NCBI GenBank assembly: GCA_028673005.1
Contig: CM054116.1
Coordinates: 35,436,854-35,500,853, forward strand
Origin: Tanypteryx hageni
Taxonomy: Eukaryota; Arthropoda; Insecta; Odonata; Petaluridae
DNA length: 64,000 bases
Reading direction: 5' to 3'
Shown here piece after piece: positions 23,246-36,157 of the stretch. The notes beneath the pieces are model-generated. The model was not told the origin of the DNA, ran no database searches, and saw only the letters and a program-made list of their open reading frames with translations. The position numbers and the translations under genes were made by a program. Within the stretch, counting starts at the first letter, position 1. Every line of letters starts with the position of its first letter.

Positions 23246-23536
23246 TAAAGCGGTCTCAAACACTCGACCCTCCCGTCAAGAATATGCGGCCCTTGCAACA
23301 AAATGATCACACTGCGAGTATGAGGAAAAAACGCGATCAAGGAGGTCATAAGGTCACGTATAGATAAGAAAATTTATAAAAATATTTAATGAACAGAAAT
23401 CGTACGAAAGTTTGTTATTTATAGAAATGTTAGCTTTGTGTTTAAGTTTCAACAATTCCTCATTATGGCATGCGGGCTCCAGTATATTTCGCATTTATTT
23501 ATTTGGTCCCATGCAGTTTGAATTTGAGTTCTCTGA
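23246..23536. mobile_element. Possible degraded hAT element
   Basis: The left end CAGTAAAGCGGTCTCAAAC, with nearby GCGGCCC, resembles hAT ends of the 'CAG.GG.TCTCAAAC...GCGGCCC' type. A weak inverted counterpart, TTTGAGTTCTCTG, ends near 23536. No 8-bp duplication is visible, so the right boundary is uncertain. Confidence 0.35.
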
Positions 23537-26500
23537 GATAAAAACCAACATCGAGCATTGAAAACAAGATGCACGTTATTTGGAAGCAAAGACTCCGTTA
23601 TATTTTCCGTTTAACTATTTTGAAACAGATTTTTGTGATGAATCATGGAATGATAGAAGAACTTTATCTTAAAAATAAATTGGAGTTAGGCTTATTCAGT
23701 TTCAAGTAAGTATTTTAGGCTAATTTGAAATCGGAACAATCACGGTGAAAATTTTAGATCGTCTTTCTGCAATGTACTTTATGGGATTAAGTAAAACGTC
23801 CGCTATTGAGTGGCGGCTATATTTTTGTATTAGATTTGAGATACGTAAGTTTATAGGAAAAATTATAGTAATGAATGATCTCTCCAAACTCATGGTTGCA
23901 AGATAAATAAATAATTCAACGCTCTTCAAATTAAAGTTTCAGAAAGTTTAAATGAAAAAATAAATTTCACGAAGTTTTAAGCTTACTCTCTTGAATTCTG
24001 AACCTATTAAAAAGACACACGCGCTGTAAGATAAAAGAGACTTTTTGTCGTGGAACGGGAAACAAGAAATAAGCCATGCGGCGATTTATTGAGCACTTTC
24101 CGTTTGACTAAGTTTCTCTTAATTATCCATGGAGAGTTTTCATGGAGTAGATTTATGGATGGCTTTCCTGCACGCCTCGAGGTCAAACTATTTCGCTCGG
24201 ATTCATTTTATTTTCCTAATGTTTTTCGTGCTGTTCATACGTTTTGAAATTATTTTTGCCTCGTGGCGTTAAAACAACTTTTGAAAAATCGTAATGATAT
24301 TATCGCTGCCCAACTAAAATTCTGTTAAACACTTTATGTTAAATTTGAATTAGTTTCATAATTTGGCCCCTTTAATACGGTACATACCTACGAAAAATAA
24401 TAATTAGACTGCATAAAGTTCTGTTACTTATAAGGCTGTCGATCGATACTATCGTAGCAATGTGAAAGCTTCAGTAATTTACAGTTATGGTAGTTTTCCG
24501 TAAAAGATGTTCTTTGCTATTTCAATAATTAACTCATCTTGCAAATAGTAAACAATAACAAAGAGCACAAACGATCTCTATATCCTAAAATCTATTTCGC
24601 GTTGCTCATTGGTGTATTTTGAACATTTCAACGTAACTTTGACGAAAATATGAGCGCAGTTACTTGGGCATAGTACCTTGTACCATTTTTTCGAGCTATT
24701 AAACAATAATATTTACCATTACTAAACCACGAAAAACGCTCTATAGCATTAATAAAATACACAGGGATTAAAATTTAAAATTTACCGGTACATTTCAAAA
24801 AAGGTTCAGCATGAAATTTGTCCTCATTTAATGATCTACATCATTACGTCTCAAAGTCTTCTTTTGCATGTTTATTAATCAAATTGATACTTTTTACACA
24901 TTTTCATTTAAATTATAAGCACAGTTAATTTTTATTTAAGCCTAATTTACCATTACAACAATTAATAGATATTCTCATAATCTCATAATAGATATTTTCA
25001 TAGTTAAACCATAAAAATTTCATTGACTCCTAAAGTATTTAATGTAGGTATAAATTTTATTTCTAAAATCAAGACAACAAATGATTAATTACACCCATAT
25101 CCCTGAGGCAACGAGTGGCCCTAACGCGAACTCTTTCGCATTGTTCAAATAGAAACCTAGTCCGAGAGATTCAAACCTGTATATGTTATTTAATCTGCAC
25201 CATTCGATGGAAATTTCGCATTATAAATGACTTGGCAAATTCGAAGTGCACGTCAAAGCGGTGAAGATCTCTCTGGTTCTATAAGGAGGAATCTGACTCG
25301 GTTTTATTCTGGAAGGTTTTGAAGGCCTTCACAGCTTCTAGAAATAGTCCGTACACTTTCTTCGCAAATCTCGACGTTCGACGCACGAACATTTCGAAAT
25401 CAACCCTCGGGGTCATCAGCGGGGCACGGGAAACAACCATAAATTATTTAGAGGGCCTAAGCACTTCAAGCACTAATTGCGGTACATATAGTCTCGAAAC
25501 CCTCCTACCTCATAGCAGATCCACGAGTCCGTTTCCCATTAATTTCTATATCCATTCTGTTTAACTCAAAGTTATCCCCGTACCCTTTAAACGGCAAAAG
25601 CTTAGCTTAATAAAACGATTGCATCTTTTGTAACTACTTTAAGCTGTAAAACAAAGGAGGCACAAAATGTTTCCGTTTTAATTCCTCGAGAGATATCCAT
25701 TTAGTGCCATCGGTTCCTTTACGTAATACATGTGCGGTTATTAATTTTTCTATAGGAACATTCGTATTTATTATTATTCGTGTTTATTTTTATTTATTCA
25801 TTCGTATTTTGATGATAAAAGATACTTTTACCTACTGTTATTGATTACAGTACGCGAAATATTTTTACGAATTTTTTCAATGGTAAATTACGAAAAAACC
25901 GTTATTGAATAAATAAAAATATCTCGCGTGTTTTAAGCAAAATAAAATACAAATATTTTCAGTTATGTATTTTATGTTCCCATTTTGTACGCCATTTTTT
26001 ATATAACTGACATTCTTTCAATTTTTACTGCTAGTGATCACGAGGATAACTGCGCGACGACGAAAAAATTTAATCCCGTTTACACCGGCACAATTCAGGT
26101 CATTTATCAGGTTTTCTCCCGTAGTATACAAGTAAAGGGAAAACTTAGTCAACGTGTGAAAGGATTTTTTAAGCGAATGGCTGAGATAAATTACATCTAT
26201 ATATTCCTCACTTAGAATTGTAAATCAGCTAATTAATTATTTTTCAAAACTGCTTCCTACGCATCGAAAGCTTTGTCATTTTCCACAGGTATGGATATCC
26301 TCGTAACCCAGGTTTTGGATCAATACTATTCGTTAGTCTGGAAGTCATAAAATTTTAACGACCCCATCAATAAAAGGGAGTTTCACGGGAATTAAAAGAA
26401 AATTGGGCCATTCTTTTTCCGTTACACGTATTCTGACCCCGTACACGTTGAAAGAATTTTATATAAATATCCTAACAAATGATGTGTGTTCCCACCCTTC

Positions 26501-27849
26501 AAAATAAAAATCAATCTTATTTATTGGCTGTCAAAATAAAAGAGCCGGCAGAATAACTGCCAATTCTTAGGATTCCGGTTCAAATTCAGTAGTATTCTTA
26601 CACAGTGACTGTTAAGGGACTCGTTGTGATTGACCTTGCTTGCTGTTAAGTAGGATAAAATAAATGAATCAAAATCATTTAATAAATATTGATAAATAAA
26701 TATAAATTTTATAGTCTCAGGTAGTGACATGGAGAGTTTCCAAAGTACTTAAAATGATCAAGCTTTGCTTTTTAAACAAATGAAGCACATTATGTATTAT
26801 GTATTCGTTTCTTATTTTATCAAATCATTTATTGTAACGACATAAAAAAATAATAGGCCTTATTATTCTCACGACAGTATTTTATTTGATTCTTACAAAT
26901 TCGCGTCCGTCAGTTTTGTTTGACATTTACTAGATTTTATTTGCTATGCTGGGATAGATTTATGGAGAAATGTCACGCAAATTAAATTAAAACTGTTTTC
27001 GACAAATCTCTCTTAGATTGATTTAGCCCAATACCTAAGTAAAATATAAACAGTTAACAAGTCTTTCGCTTCACAGAAACAAGCAAATAACTATTGTTAG
27101 AGAATGAGATAGTAATGTTTGCGATAGATGTCCACTTTTACAACATATATTACTTTTTTAAATTATTACTTTATATCTAAATTTCAAATTTTATCCGTGT
27201 AGTTCGCATGGTGATGGGGTTTGTGATGTTTTAAACGATTCATCAAGATTTTTAATTCCCTTAAAATTAATTCTAGGAAAATATCCTTGCTGCGTAAACA
27301 TGGGATAAACATCCATTTGAACGGATTAAATTTAATTCTTACGCATCATGCCATTACCTGATTATTTCATAAAATCAGCCGAACTCACCCTTCCGTTAGG
27401 GTCTCATTACCAAACTCCCAGGACGTCCGAATACCTGAGGCGCTTACTCATATTACGTTTGCCTCATTAATGCGTTTCTCCCAAATCCCTATTCTCCCTT
27501 ACTTAAACAATAATCGACGATAGATTAAAATGTTTCAACCTCAATTCCAAAACGTTTTCTAAACATCCAGCTGTTCCGCATCATTCACAACCGCGATGGA
27601 GGCGAATTCCAGAGTAGTACTACGTTAACTACCGTTTCAATTAATTCCGAGTAAATCGATCCTTATCGAAGATCCCAGGAATAAAAAAACCCTGACCTTC
27701 ACTTTCGCATTAACAGTCCGCGCCAGGGACCGTACTGACGTGAATGAAAGGGGAGAAGAGAAAAAAAAGACTACGCCCAAGGTGTCCGTCCGGTCCTTCT
27801 CTTTTAGTCATCGCCTCTCTCCAATAGATGTCTCGCGACGGGTTTATAG
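23537..27849. other. AT-rich intergenic, no gene seen
   Basis: Over 4 kb with only short open frames and no recognised element. A tRNA-B-box-like GGTTCAAATTC near 26577 lacks other tRNA structure. Confidence 0.5.
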
Positions 27850-28376
27850 GCAACGGAAAAATAACAAAGTATGAGTTGGGTTCGGAGGGGAAGAGGGCAG
27901 GGCGGGGGAGGAGAAGGATTCCGTGGGCCACGGTCCAGCAAAACATCGCACGCACGCTCTGGAAATAGAGGCTTCGGGAGGAGGGGGAGGAAGGGATAGA
28001 GGGTGTGGCAGGGGATGGGGGTGGAAAGGCGATGCAATAAGAAGCACGTGGGAGTATCTGAAAGGGATGAGGGGGAGGAGAGATTGAAGGAAGGAAGGAT
28101 TTGGAGCAAAGGAAGTGGGAGAGGTTTCTGGAGTAGAGAGAAAAAACGGGAGGGGGGGGAATGGGGGAGGGGAAGAAGGCTCGTTCGCGTAAAAAGGGTC
28201 GAGTTGGCGCGCGTGGACCCACGTGAGTGAGCAAAAAGGGAAATAGACGGAGAAAGGGGAAGGAGAGAGAGAGAGAGGGAGAGAAAGAGATAGAGGGGGT
28301 GGGGTTTAGAGAGAGGAGCGGTGGAGAGGAGAACGAGGAACGTAGAGAGAAGATAAGAAAATGGGATAGAAAGAGG
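27850..28376. repeat. Purine-rich (GA) tract, left part
   Basis: Strongly G/A-rich on the + strand, with GAGAGAGA runs near 28264-28290. It is continuous with 28857-29175 once the intervening hAT insertion is removed. Confidence 0.75.
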
Positions 28377-28856
28377 CAGTGGCGGATCCAGGGGAGGGGG
28401 GCGATCGCCACCCCCCCTTGAACTGAAGCGGAACCGAAAAAATATCAGCTTCACATTTACGAATCGACCAAGTAAAACTTGTAAATTGTAATTTCATTAT
28501 AATCTTATTTTATTTTATTGTTTTGTATCAAATGAAAAAGAATTTATGCGGAAAACTTTTCAATTACTATGAAAATATGTATGTAACTGGCAGTGCCTTA
28601 ACAAGGATATGACAAAGGTGGCATATGCCATAGGTGCCCCCTACAAAATGTGTCAATCATTCCGGAAAAATGTCAAAAGTTCATTTTTCCATAAATAAGT
28701 AATAATTTAATTCTCAATTTTCAAAGTCATACTTAATATAACGATATATTTCTTAATTAGAATGCAGCAAAACTAATATTCCGCCATATCTCGCAAGTAC
28801 GTCTCTGGTAACTAGTATATCGCCCTCCCTAAAGACATTTTCTGGATCCGCCTCTG
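28377..28856. mobile_element. hAT MITE (480 bp) with perfect 8-bp duplication
   Basis: Ends are CAGTGGCGGATCCAG and CTGGATCCGCCTCTG. The flanking 8-mer GAAAGAGG is identical on both sides (28369-28376 and 28857-28864). TIR and duplication length identify a hAT element inserted into the purine tract. The interior is AT-rich and has no transposase. Confidence 0.92.
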
Positions 28857-29175
28857 GAAAGAGGGGGGAAGATCAGACCGAACGGAAGAAGAGAGTGAAA
28901 AGATAGATAGATAGATAATCGTCTTTATTCGGGCGAAATTTAGACCATAAGGTCCATTCTTAAAAGAGAGATGGGAAGAAGAGGGGATTGGAGAAGAGGA
29001 CAGATATCCGAACGGAAGACGCATAGAGTGAGGAAGGAAAGATAAAGCGAAAGAAATTAGAGAGAAAGAGAGAGTAAGATGGAGATGGTAGGGGTTTTGA
29101 AAGAGGGGGACGGAGGAGAAGAGTAGGTAGCTTTAAGGGAAGGGGAAGGGGGGAGGGAGGGAGGAAAGGGAGAGT
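28857..29175. repeat. Purine-rich (GA) tract, right part
   Basis: Continuation of the tract at 27850-28376, interrupted by a short LINE 3' end. Confidence 0.7.
28903..28975 (-). mobile_element. Non-LTR retrotransposon 3'-end fragment
   Basis: On the minus strand it reads GGACCTTATGGTCTAAATTT, then GCCCGAATAAAGACGATTATCTATCTATC. An AATAAAGA followed by a (TATC)n tail is a familiar 3' terminus of insect non-LTR elements. It is too short to assign to a clade. Confidence 0.5.
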
Positions 29176-30057
29176 TTTTTTAGGTGGTCCGAAATAAGTG
29201 CAGCGGAGGCCGATGAGAAGACGCTAAGAGTCGGCGTCGGGCGGCGGGCTGTGTAGAACGTTGCATTTCGGTGGTAGCGGCGGTCGCGAAGGAGTTTTGG
29301 GATTTTATAAGGACTTTTCAACGAGGTGAGCATATTCTTGCGCGCGCGAGCGAAAAATGAAATAGCGGAGGTTAATGTCGTGCGGTCGGATGGCGCGTTT
29401 AAACGTTTTAACGAATCGCTGGAGGAGAGACGGACCGAAGGGGACGTTGGTGAATGTGGCGAGAGAGAAATTGAGATATTCGGTCGGCGATTTTTTCGTT
29501 CGATTTAAAAGGAAGATTCATTTCGGACTGTGCGTGAAAATTCCAGGGAAACAGCAGACAGTCTTTAACACAGTCAAATCTATTTCCGTTCTCTGGTGAC
29601 CATTAAAACTTATGCCGGCTTGTGTGGCCTATCTATTCGTTGGAAGGCGTTCTATTTTATCGTTGCCATAGGATTCCTTTGGAGGAATTTTGGACCAGCA
29701 TTTGTTTGGTTCGACTTTCTGAGTAACCTATCTCAGTCGCAGGAAAGATAAATATTAAAACATGTGATTGACTGGTTAACCCTTTAAAAGTTTGTTAGTA
29801 TGTTAAACAATAAAAATGCATGTTTGCCTAAATTGAACGTTTATTATTGTTTAAATTAATATTTCAAGCATACAACCAACGATGGCTTCATTTAATAAAT
29901 TTCTACAAAAAGATGACCTCCCAGTTCAATCGCATTCGTCCATATTACTTTTTAAAATGTCGGAAAAATATAACACTGGAATAACTTTTGGTTTAGCTTA
30001 GGTCTAATCTTGATGCATAAAATGGCTAAATGTCAACCAGTGAAGAACCTTTCCAAA
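29176..30057. other. intergenic, no gene seen
   Basis: CpG-rich to about 29600 (29176-29520 has many CG dinucleotides), then AT-rich. Two overlapping short frames at 29326-29599 have no recognisable domain. Confidence 0.45.
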
Positions 30058-30262
30058 TCAAGCGCTTAAAAATACTTGTGTCAGGTATCTCCAATATCCA
30101 AAACAAGGTTATAAAGAACCTTTTTTATAATCTATTTTCGGTAAATTACCACTGAAGACGGCTGCTTCGTAGCCAAAATACGCATCTGGTTTTTTATAAC
30201 CTTGTTTTGGCTATTGGAGATACCTGAGACAAATATTTTTTAAGTGCTTGTTCTTGAATTTT
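30058..30262. mobile_element. Foldback Penelope-like element with hammerhead core
   Basis: The arms 30058-30118 and 30190-30255 are inverted repeats (GGTATCTCCAATA.CCAAAACAAGG and its complement). The hammerhead-like motif lies between them. It shares its right arm and core with the relic at 21.52-21.66 kb, so these are two members of one subfamily. Confidence 0.65.
30148..30190 (+). ncRNA. Hammerhead-like motif with mutated GAAA
   Basis: Stem I ACCA (30148-30151) pairs with TGGT (30187-30190). The core CTGAAGA is at 30152-30158, followed by one bulged C. Stem II is GGCTGC/GTAGCC with loop TTC. The expected GAAA reads AAAA (30175-30178), so the catalytic G12 position is lost. Stem III ATACGCAT is one change from the palindrome ATGCGCAT seen at 21.57 kb. 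Fold preserved, catalysis doubtful. Confidence 0.6.
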
Positions 30263-32412
30263 TTCAATCATAAGACGAACTCGATAATTCCCTGTTGAGT
30301 GAATAATTATCTACAATCCAAAAATCACATTATAAATGTTTTATAAGGAATTACAGCACTAATTTTTGACTAAGGTGTCAAATATAAAAAACATCTAATG
30401 CATGCCAAGTCAACTCTGAGGGATTTGGATTCCATATGACTGCACTATCTGTCTAAATATATTTTTTTTCGTTATTTATATAGCATCAAATTCTCAGTTT
30501 GGACTCATACTGAGCTAAATTTAGATCCTGAGAAGCAGTCATGTGCAAGATTTTATCCTCGAGACTACAAGGTCAAAAGTGGGTGTTCGTAAATAGTTTA
30601 TTTAGCATATAATGATTTTTCAGCGACAAATGATGATTTTCGGGTAAAATTTTAGTGATTTATCTTGCAATAAGTAACAGCTGATTATTCACTAAAAATT
30701 TCACTACAAGTTACTACCACTAATGGTAACTTACCCGAATTAAGTTTTTCAAGGTATTTGGAATTCATGTGCATTTAAAAAATTGAAGTTTTTCTTCTTT
30801 GATTGTTTAGTTTTAAATGTTTTGTCGATTCTCTTCCAACTTTGGCTTCTAGCCTGCGTTTTAATTATTTACCAAACAAAAGAGTTTTGTCCGAAAAGAA
30901 TGATTAAACTTTTTATCGAAATATATTTACCCTTTTCTCGTGAACTTTTGATGAAATGATGCGAATTTATATACGTATTTATTTTTCTAAGTAGATTTTA
31001 ATTCCAATTCAATACTCGCAGATCAATTCGTAACAGAGATCGCAAGTTAATCGAAAATATCATCAGCCTATAGCATTCATTTTCATTCATTCAATTTCTA
31101 ACAACTAATTAAAAACTTCATAAGTTCAACATGATTTCAAAGAATGCATCAATTAGAAGATAATAATATGGTGCACGTTCCGGGATTTACGTTCGTTGTA
31201 CTTATTGAACTCGCCCGGATCGCCGGTCGGCGATTTCAAAGCGAATCATTTATCCCTCATTTCTCATCATTTAAACGCTTCAACCTTTTTTACCGCACTT
31301 AAAAGATTCAAAACTTCCATTTCAAGGTATTTAAATGCCTATTAAGTGTCTAAAGGAGAAAAATTTTCGGCAGGATGTAATTAAATCACAAATCTCTCAC
31401 TAACACACGCACCGACAATTTGAACCCTTATATGATATGTATCCAGCGGATTTTTGTTAAACTCTTAGACACGAGAGATATTTAAATATTAAAGTATACT
31501 GGATATTTAGGATTACAATGACTAATTCCAAAAAGAAAATAAGAGAGTTTGCTGTTAGACCAACATCCCCTCCTATTTTCCATTCAATTGCAATTAAATT
31601 TTGAGAGGTCGTGTACCTTTAAAACGTATATAGTACTAATAGATGAGACCATAAAAAATTCTATGGGAACGTGAATAATATTTATACGCGGGTTCGAATC
31701 CTGAAAGGTTAACCTTCCGCCCATTTCGATGTGATTTGAATTACAAACACTTTAAGTTTACCATTCTGATCGTTCTATGTAAGTAAAATTTCAGGAAAAA
31801 AACTCGAATAACTTTGCATGTTATACTGATGGTCGAGATCATAACAAGTTTTGCGAATTTTGTTTCAAGAGAAAGTTTCCTACTAACCTCGCCATTCGCT
31901 TATATTTACGTTAAAATTGCTGTTCTGACTTCCTGTATGAATATTCCAATGAAATTTTTATCTCTAGAGTTTTATCATTATACGCGTGAACCACAAATTC
32001 GTCCCATTCATCACCATTCAAATGAATGGCTCGATTAAAACTTGCAAATGTAAATCATAATGCGTAATGATAATTTATCATCTACTACCGTATCAACGGA
32101 AATTTGGAAGTGGCTCCATTATTGCGAGAGCGTTCTCGATATGAATCTAACAGGGGATCTTAGCTATTTATGTCTACAGATCCTCTCCAATATATGAACC
32201 AAACGGTACCGTTTTCCTTTTCTGAGCTAGCGGTTTGGTGCATTATCCTCCGACCGACATGCGCCGAAACGGTCGGTCTCTTTACGGTGAATTTTTATGT
32301 CGCTACCTCGCACTGCGATGCTTCGTATTTATCGAGGCGGCGATGCGATCGTCTCCCGGTGTAATATAGTGCTTTCCACACATACATCAGGTAAGCGTCA
32401 GCAGCAAGAGGG
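30263..32412. other. Upstream region of the SDR gene
   Basis: AT-rich with no supported gene. It contains a B-box-like GGGTTCGAATCC near 31688, possibly a decayed SINE. From about 32100 the sequence becomes CpG-richer and probably contains the SDR 5'UTR/promoter. No convincing TATA box or initiator could be pinned down. Confidence 0.45.
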
Positions 32413-32646
32413 ATGAGGAGGGCGTCGCTGGTGCCGGGTAGCCCCGTGGGTCCCGCCCCACCCCCGCCGGGATTCCCATGGGAACTTGCGGAGCGTTGTA
32501 TCATCCCGGTGATGTTCGCACACGCCGCTGCCGCCATCCTTTCCGTCCTCGTGTCCGTCTTCGGCCTACCGTTCTCCACGCTGCGCATGTTCCTCTGGAT
32601 AGTGCCTGCGGTCCTTGCGGTTCTCTTCTTCTTCCACAACCTCAAG
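32413..32646 (+). CDS. SDR gene exon 1 (membrane anchor, residues 1-78)
   Basis: Ends at AAG|GTATGC, phase 0. Encodes a Pro-rich N-terminus and two hydrophobic segments. Assignment to the same gene rests on compatible phase, strand and the usual N-terminal anchor of this SDR group; exon 2 lies 17.3 kb away. Confidence 0.75.
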
Positions 32647-35600
32647 GTATGCCGACGCCCACAAACGGGGGGATAAATTTGAGCGCATTCTGAGCGTGCA
32701 AATTTTAATAAGTTGGCCGAGATTTTAAATTCAACTGGGGCTATATGAGATGTGCATATTAATCCAAGTATAATACTGTTTTTTTATTTGGTCAACCAAC
32801 AATTTATAAAGAAAAATTGTGTCATTAACGATAAGGTTGATGAGGAAAATAATGATTAAATGTAACGTAAGGTAAGAGTGGAAGAAAGAATATGTTTATC
32901 GAAACGTTGTATTCACTCTAAACCTAATTATATTTTCATTTCTTTGCGGGAAAATAAAACCGTCTGTTTATTATTATTTGGAAGAGACTGGTGATGAATG
33001 AAAATTTTTTAACACCTTATACACCAAAAATGAATAAGTAACTACTGGTGATAGTACACACACACGCCTACCCGGTTTACGGAAAACTAATTCTCTCCAG
33101 GGACCGAAGTATTTATTATTCGTGCGAGTTTGCGGGAAAGCGATTCCGCGCCAGGGACTCACACGCATGCACAACACACATACACACTCACACAGAAAAT
33201 CAAACAACTACACTGGTGATATGTGTTAATTTTTACTTAGGTTTCATTGTAAAAAGAAATATAAGTACGAAATAATTTTTTAAATATGTAATAATATTTG
33301 CGGAGGAATGGATGAAATCGTCAAAAGTTAGATTGTGTTCCGTTCAATTCTTTTTGTATTTCTTCAATAGCGTATCATAACTTAATGGAAGCAAGCCGTG
33401 AATCTAACCCATTTCCAAGAACGGCATGTTTCCCTTGTTTTTATAGAGAAGCGTCTTCGCCCATTCGAAATTCTATTGGAATTCCCCGCTGTATAAACTC
33501 TTCTTTATTGTAACTTAAACTCGAGTTTATGGAAACTTCGAATAATTTCATTTTTCTGCGTGACTGTGTAAAAGTTTTCTTTTGATATATAACTAAGAAA
33601 CAAATAGCGGCAAAGTGATGAAGTGATATCAAAACATTGCCGGAACATCCCTTTCTTATAAGTTTCGAATAATTCATGTGGCAAATTAAAATACTTGTGA
33701 CCCAAACGTTAAAACAGGAATTGAAATAATAAGCTTTATTTGACTTCCCTCCACAATAGAGAAGTAACTTCTAATGATTTTCTATGTACGCCTTTTTATA
33801 TTACTCGGCAGAGCTACCATTTTATTGAAATAAAATTTAAATCTTAGTTGGAGACGAATTCAAACGGAATAATTTAAATGAAAGAAAATTGTATTTTTCC
33901 ACTTACAAACGTGATGATGCTGTAACAGGCGAAACCTGTCGGAATAAGTTTGTTAGTGGAAAAATACAATTTTCTTTCATTTACATTATGGAATCTTTCC
34001 ACAGTGTAACCTTCCCAAGTGAATTTTGTTCAGGTGAAATACGGAGGAATATAACATATTCTTCGGAAAACAGCTTTAAAAAATAAAAATGGTTTAAATA
34101 AACTTAATTATTCTGCTTTACGCATCTCATTCCATTCAGCTACAATTTCATCTTTAACTTTCTTAACATGTCTTTACCCAACTCTGTATTTAATTCCTGC
34201 GATCCCTGGAAATTTAAAATTATAACTATTTCACAACGAATTCTTGTTCCTAGTATATTTAGCAGGTGGATATGTATAACGATCGTCTCATTTGAATATT
34301 GGCGTCAAATATTTGAATAAGTTCTTTATAAATGCGAGGCATTTTCAATTTTCACGCCCTTACAATTTAAATCCTGTTAAGCTAACTCTTGTTTTTCAAC
34401 AAGATAATTTTTAACTGCTCAAATATTTGAAGTCTCCTTTAGTTTCATCTCAAATTCCGTAATTTGGATTTTCAAGAGAATAAATTCATTCTTTCATTGA
34501 TTATAACTTCGTCAAATGTTTTCAATAATTTACAAATCATATAATCGGGAGAGTATGGAAGAATGCGGAAAATATCCAGCCTACAAAATGAATACTGACG
34601 GGTCGAATCTCAAGTTATGAGCTCGCATTGATTAGGATGAATGCTTAAATTGAAGCTTCGCATAAAAAATGAACAACGAAAGTTAGAACTTGTTTACAGT
34701 AAGAATGGAACTTATAAAATATTTTAATAAGGAGGTTTAATTATAATAGCTTAAGAAACACTGAAATTATACAGGCATAGCAGGAAAATTAAAAAAATAC
34801 AAAAACTCATTTTACATCTTCCAGAAAATCTTTGCCAAAATTACAGCTTTACTAGTATAAACAATTTTTGGGTTTCAGGTACATATGTATTACCTAAAAT
34901 GGCACACGAGGGCTGATTTAGAACTGTTAAAGAGACGGCGAATTTTCAATTAAATATAGGGTTGGAACGCCAGTTTTTCTAGAACCCAAGTGCTCGCCTC
35001 GATTCGACATCCAGTTTAGAACAAATATTACTGATGATAAATTGCTGGAATATTTTTAAAGAATAAAAAACAGAAAAAAACAAATATCGTAAATTAAGGT
35101 GTTAATCATTATTGCGAACTGAAGTGGCCTAATGATAAAACTATACAATATTTCGATGACTCGCTTACTGTTCTTCGCTCTGGCGAAAATTGTCACTATA
35201 GAGTGACAATTGCGGTCGAATTAATATTTAGGATTGCTCGATTAAACAGATAATAAAATTTGCTTTGCTAGCTAGAAAATAAATTATGTTCACAAAGATT
35301 CATAGTTGCAGAAATATATTAACACTACCACATTTCAAGCGCTATTCTTTTTTGTATAATAAGTGTAATTCAGGACACTGAATCACTTTTTCCGTGGTTT
35401 TTCTTGTTTTGTGTATTCTGTAAAATGGTTCATCTGAAATGCAACCTTGAAAAACTAAAAGTTGGAATAAAATCGTCATAAAATTTTGCATGGTATCTTG
35501 CGAGAGATGGGTTTCGGGAGTAGGGGCCAGCTTTTTTTCCATTCGCAATTGACTTTGATCTGAAACAGGGCACGGAGAAGTGAACGGAGGTTCTCTTACT

Positions 35601-35689
35601 GCATGTTTCGAAGCAGAATAAACATGTATTGGGAGCTACCATTTCCATCATTTTCGATCGTGTTTGATTACACACAGACACACAGACAC

Positions 35690-35759
<70 letters not shown>

Positions 35760-36073
35760 GGGAGCCCAGCCGATTCGCCTCTGTCCTACGCACAGATGGT
35801 ATCTCAGAGGTAGTGCAATGAATAGCTGGATAGCAAGGGAGGAGGGAAACCCGGCGCCGGCATTTGCCTGCTCTTACGAAGAACACCAGGGGGGCCAACG
35901 GCTTAACGTCCCTTCCGAAGGAACAGCTGAATTTGCGCAGTCTCCTCAAACCACACAAACAGGGGGCCGGGCGACCTTGGAAAAATCCTACTTGGGCAGG
36001 ATTCGTGCCCGCTGCCTTTTCAAGCAGCAGGCGAGTAGCAGACAGCGTCCTAACCACTACACCACTAGCACCC

Positions 36074-36157
<84 letters not shown>

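Noticed and set aside
31680..31760. B-box GGGTTCGAATCC with TGTGATTTGA downstream, possible third SINE
   Set aside because: Too degraded; no A box and only a ~10-base similarity to the SINE body.
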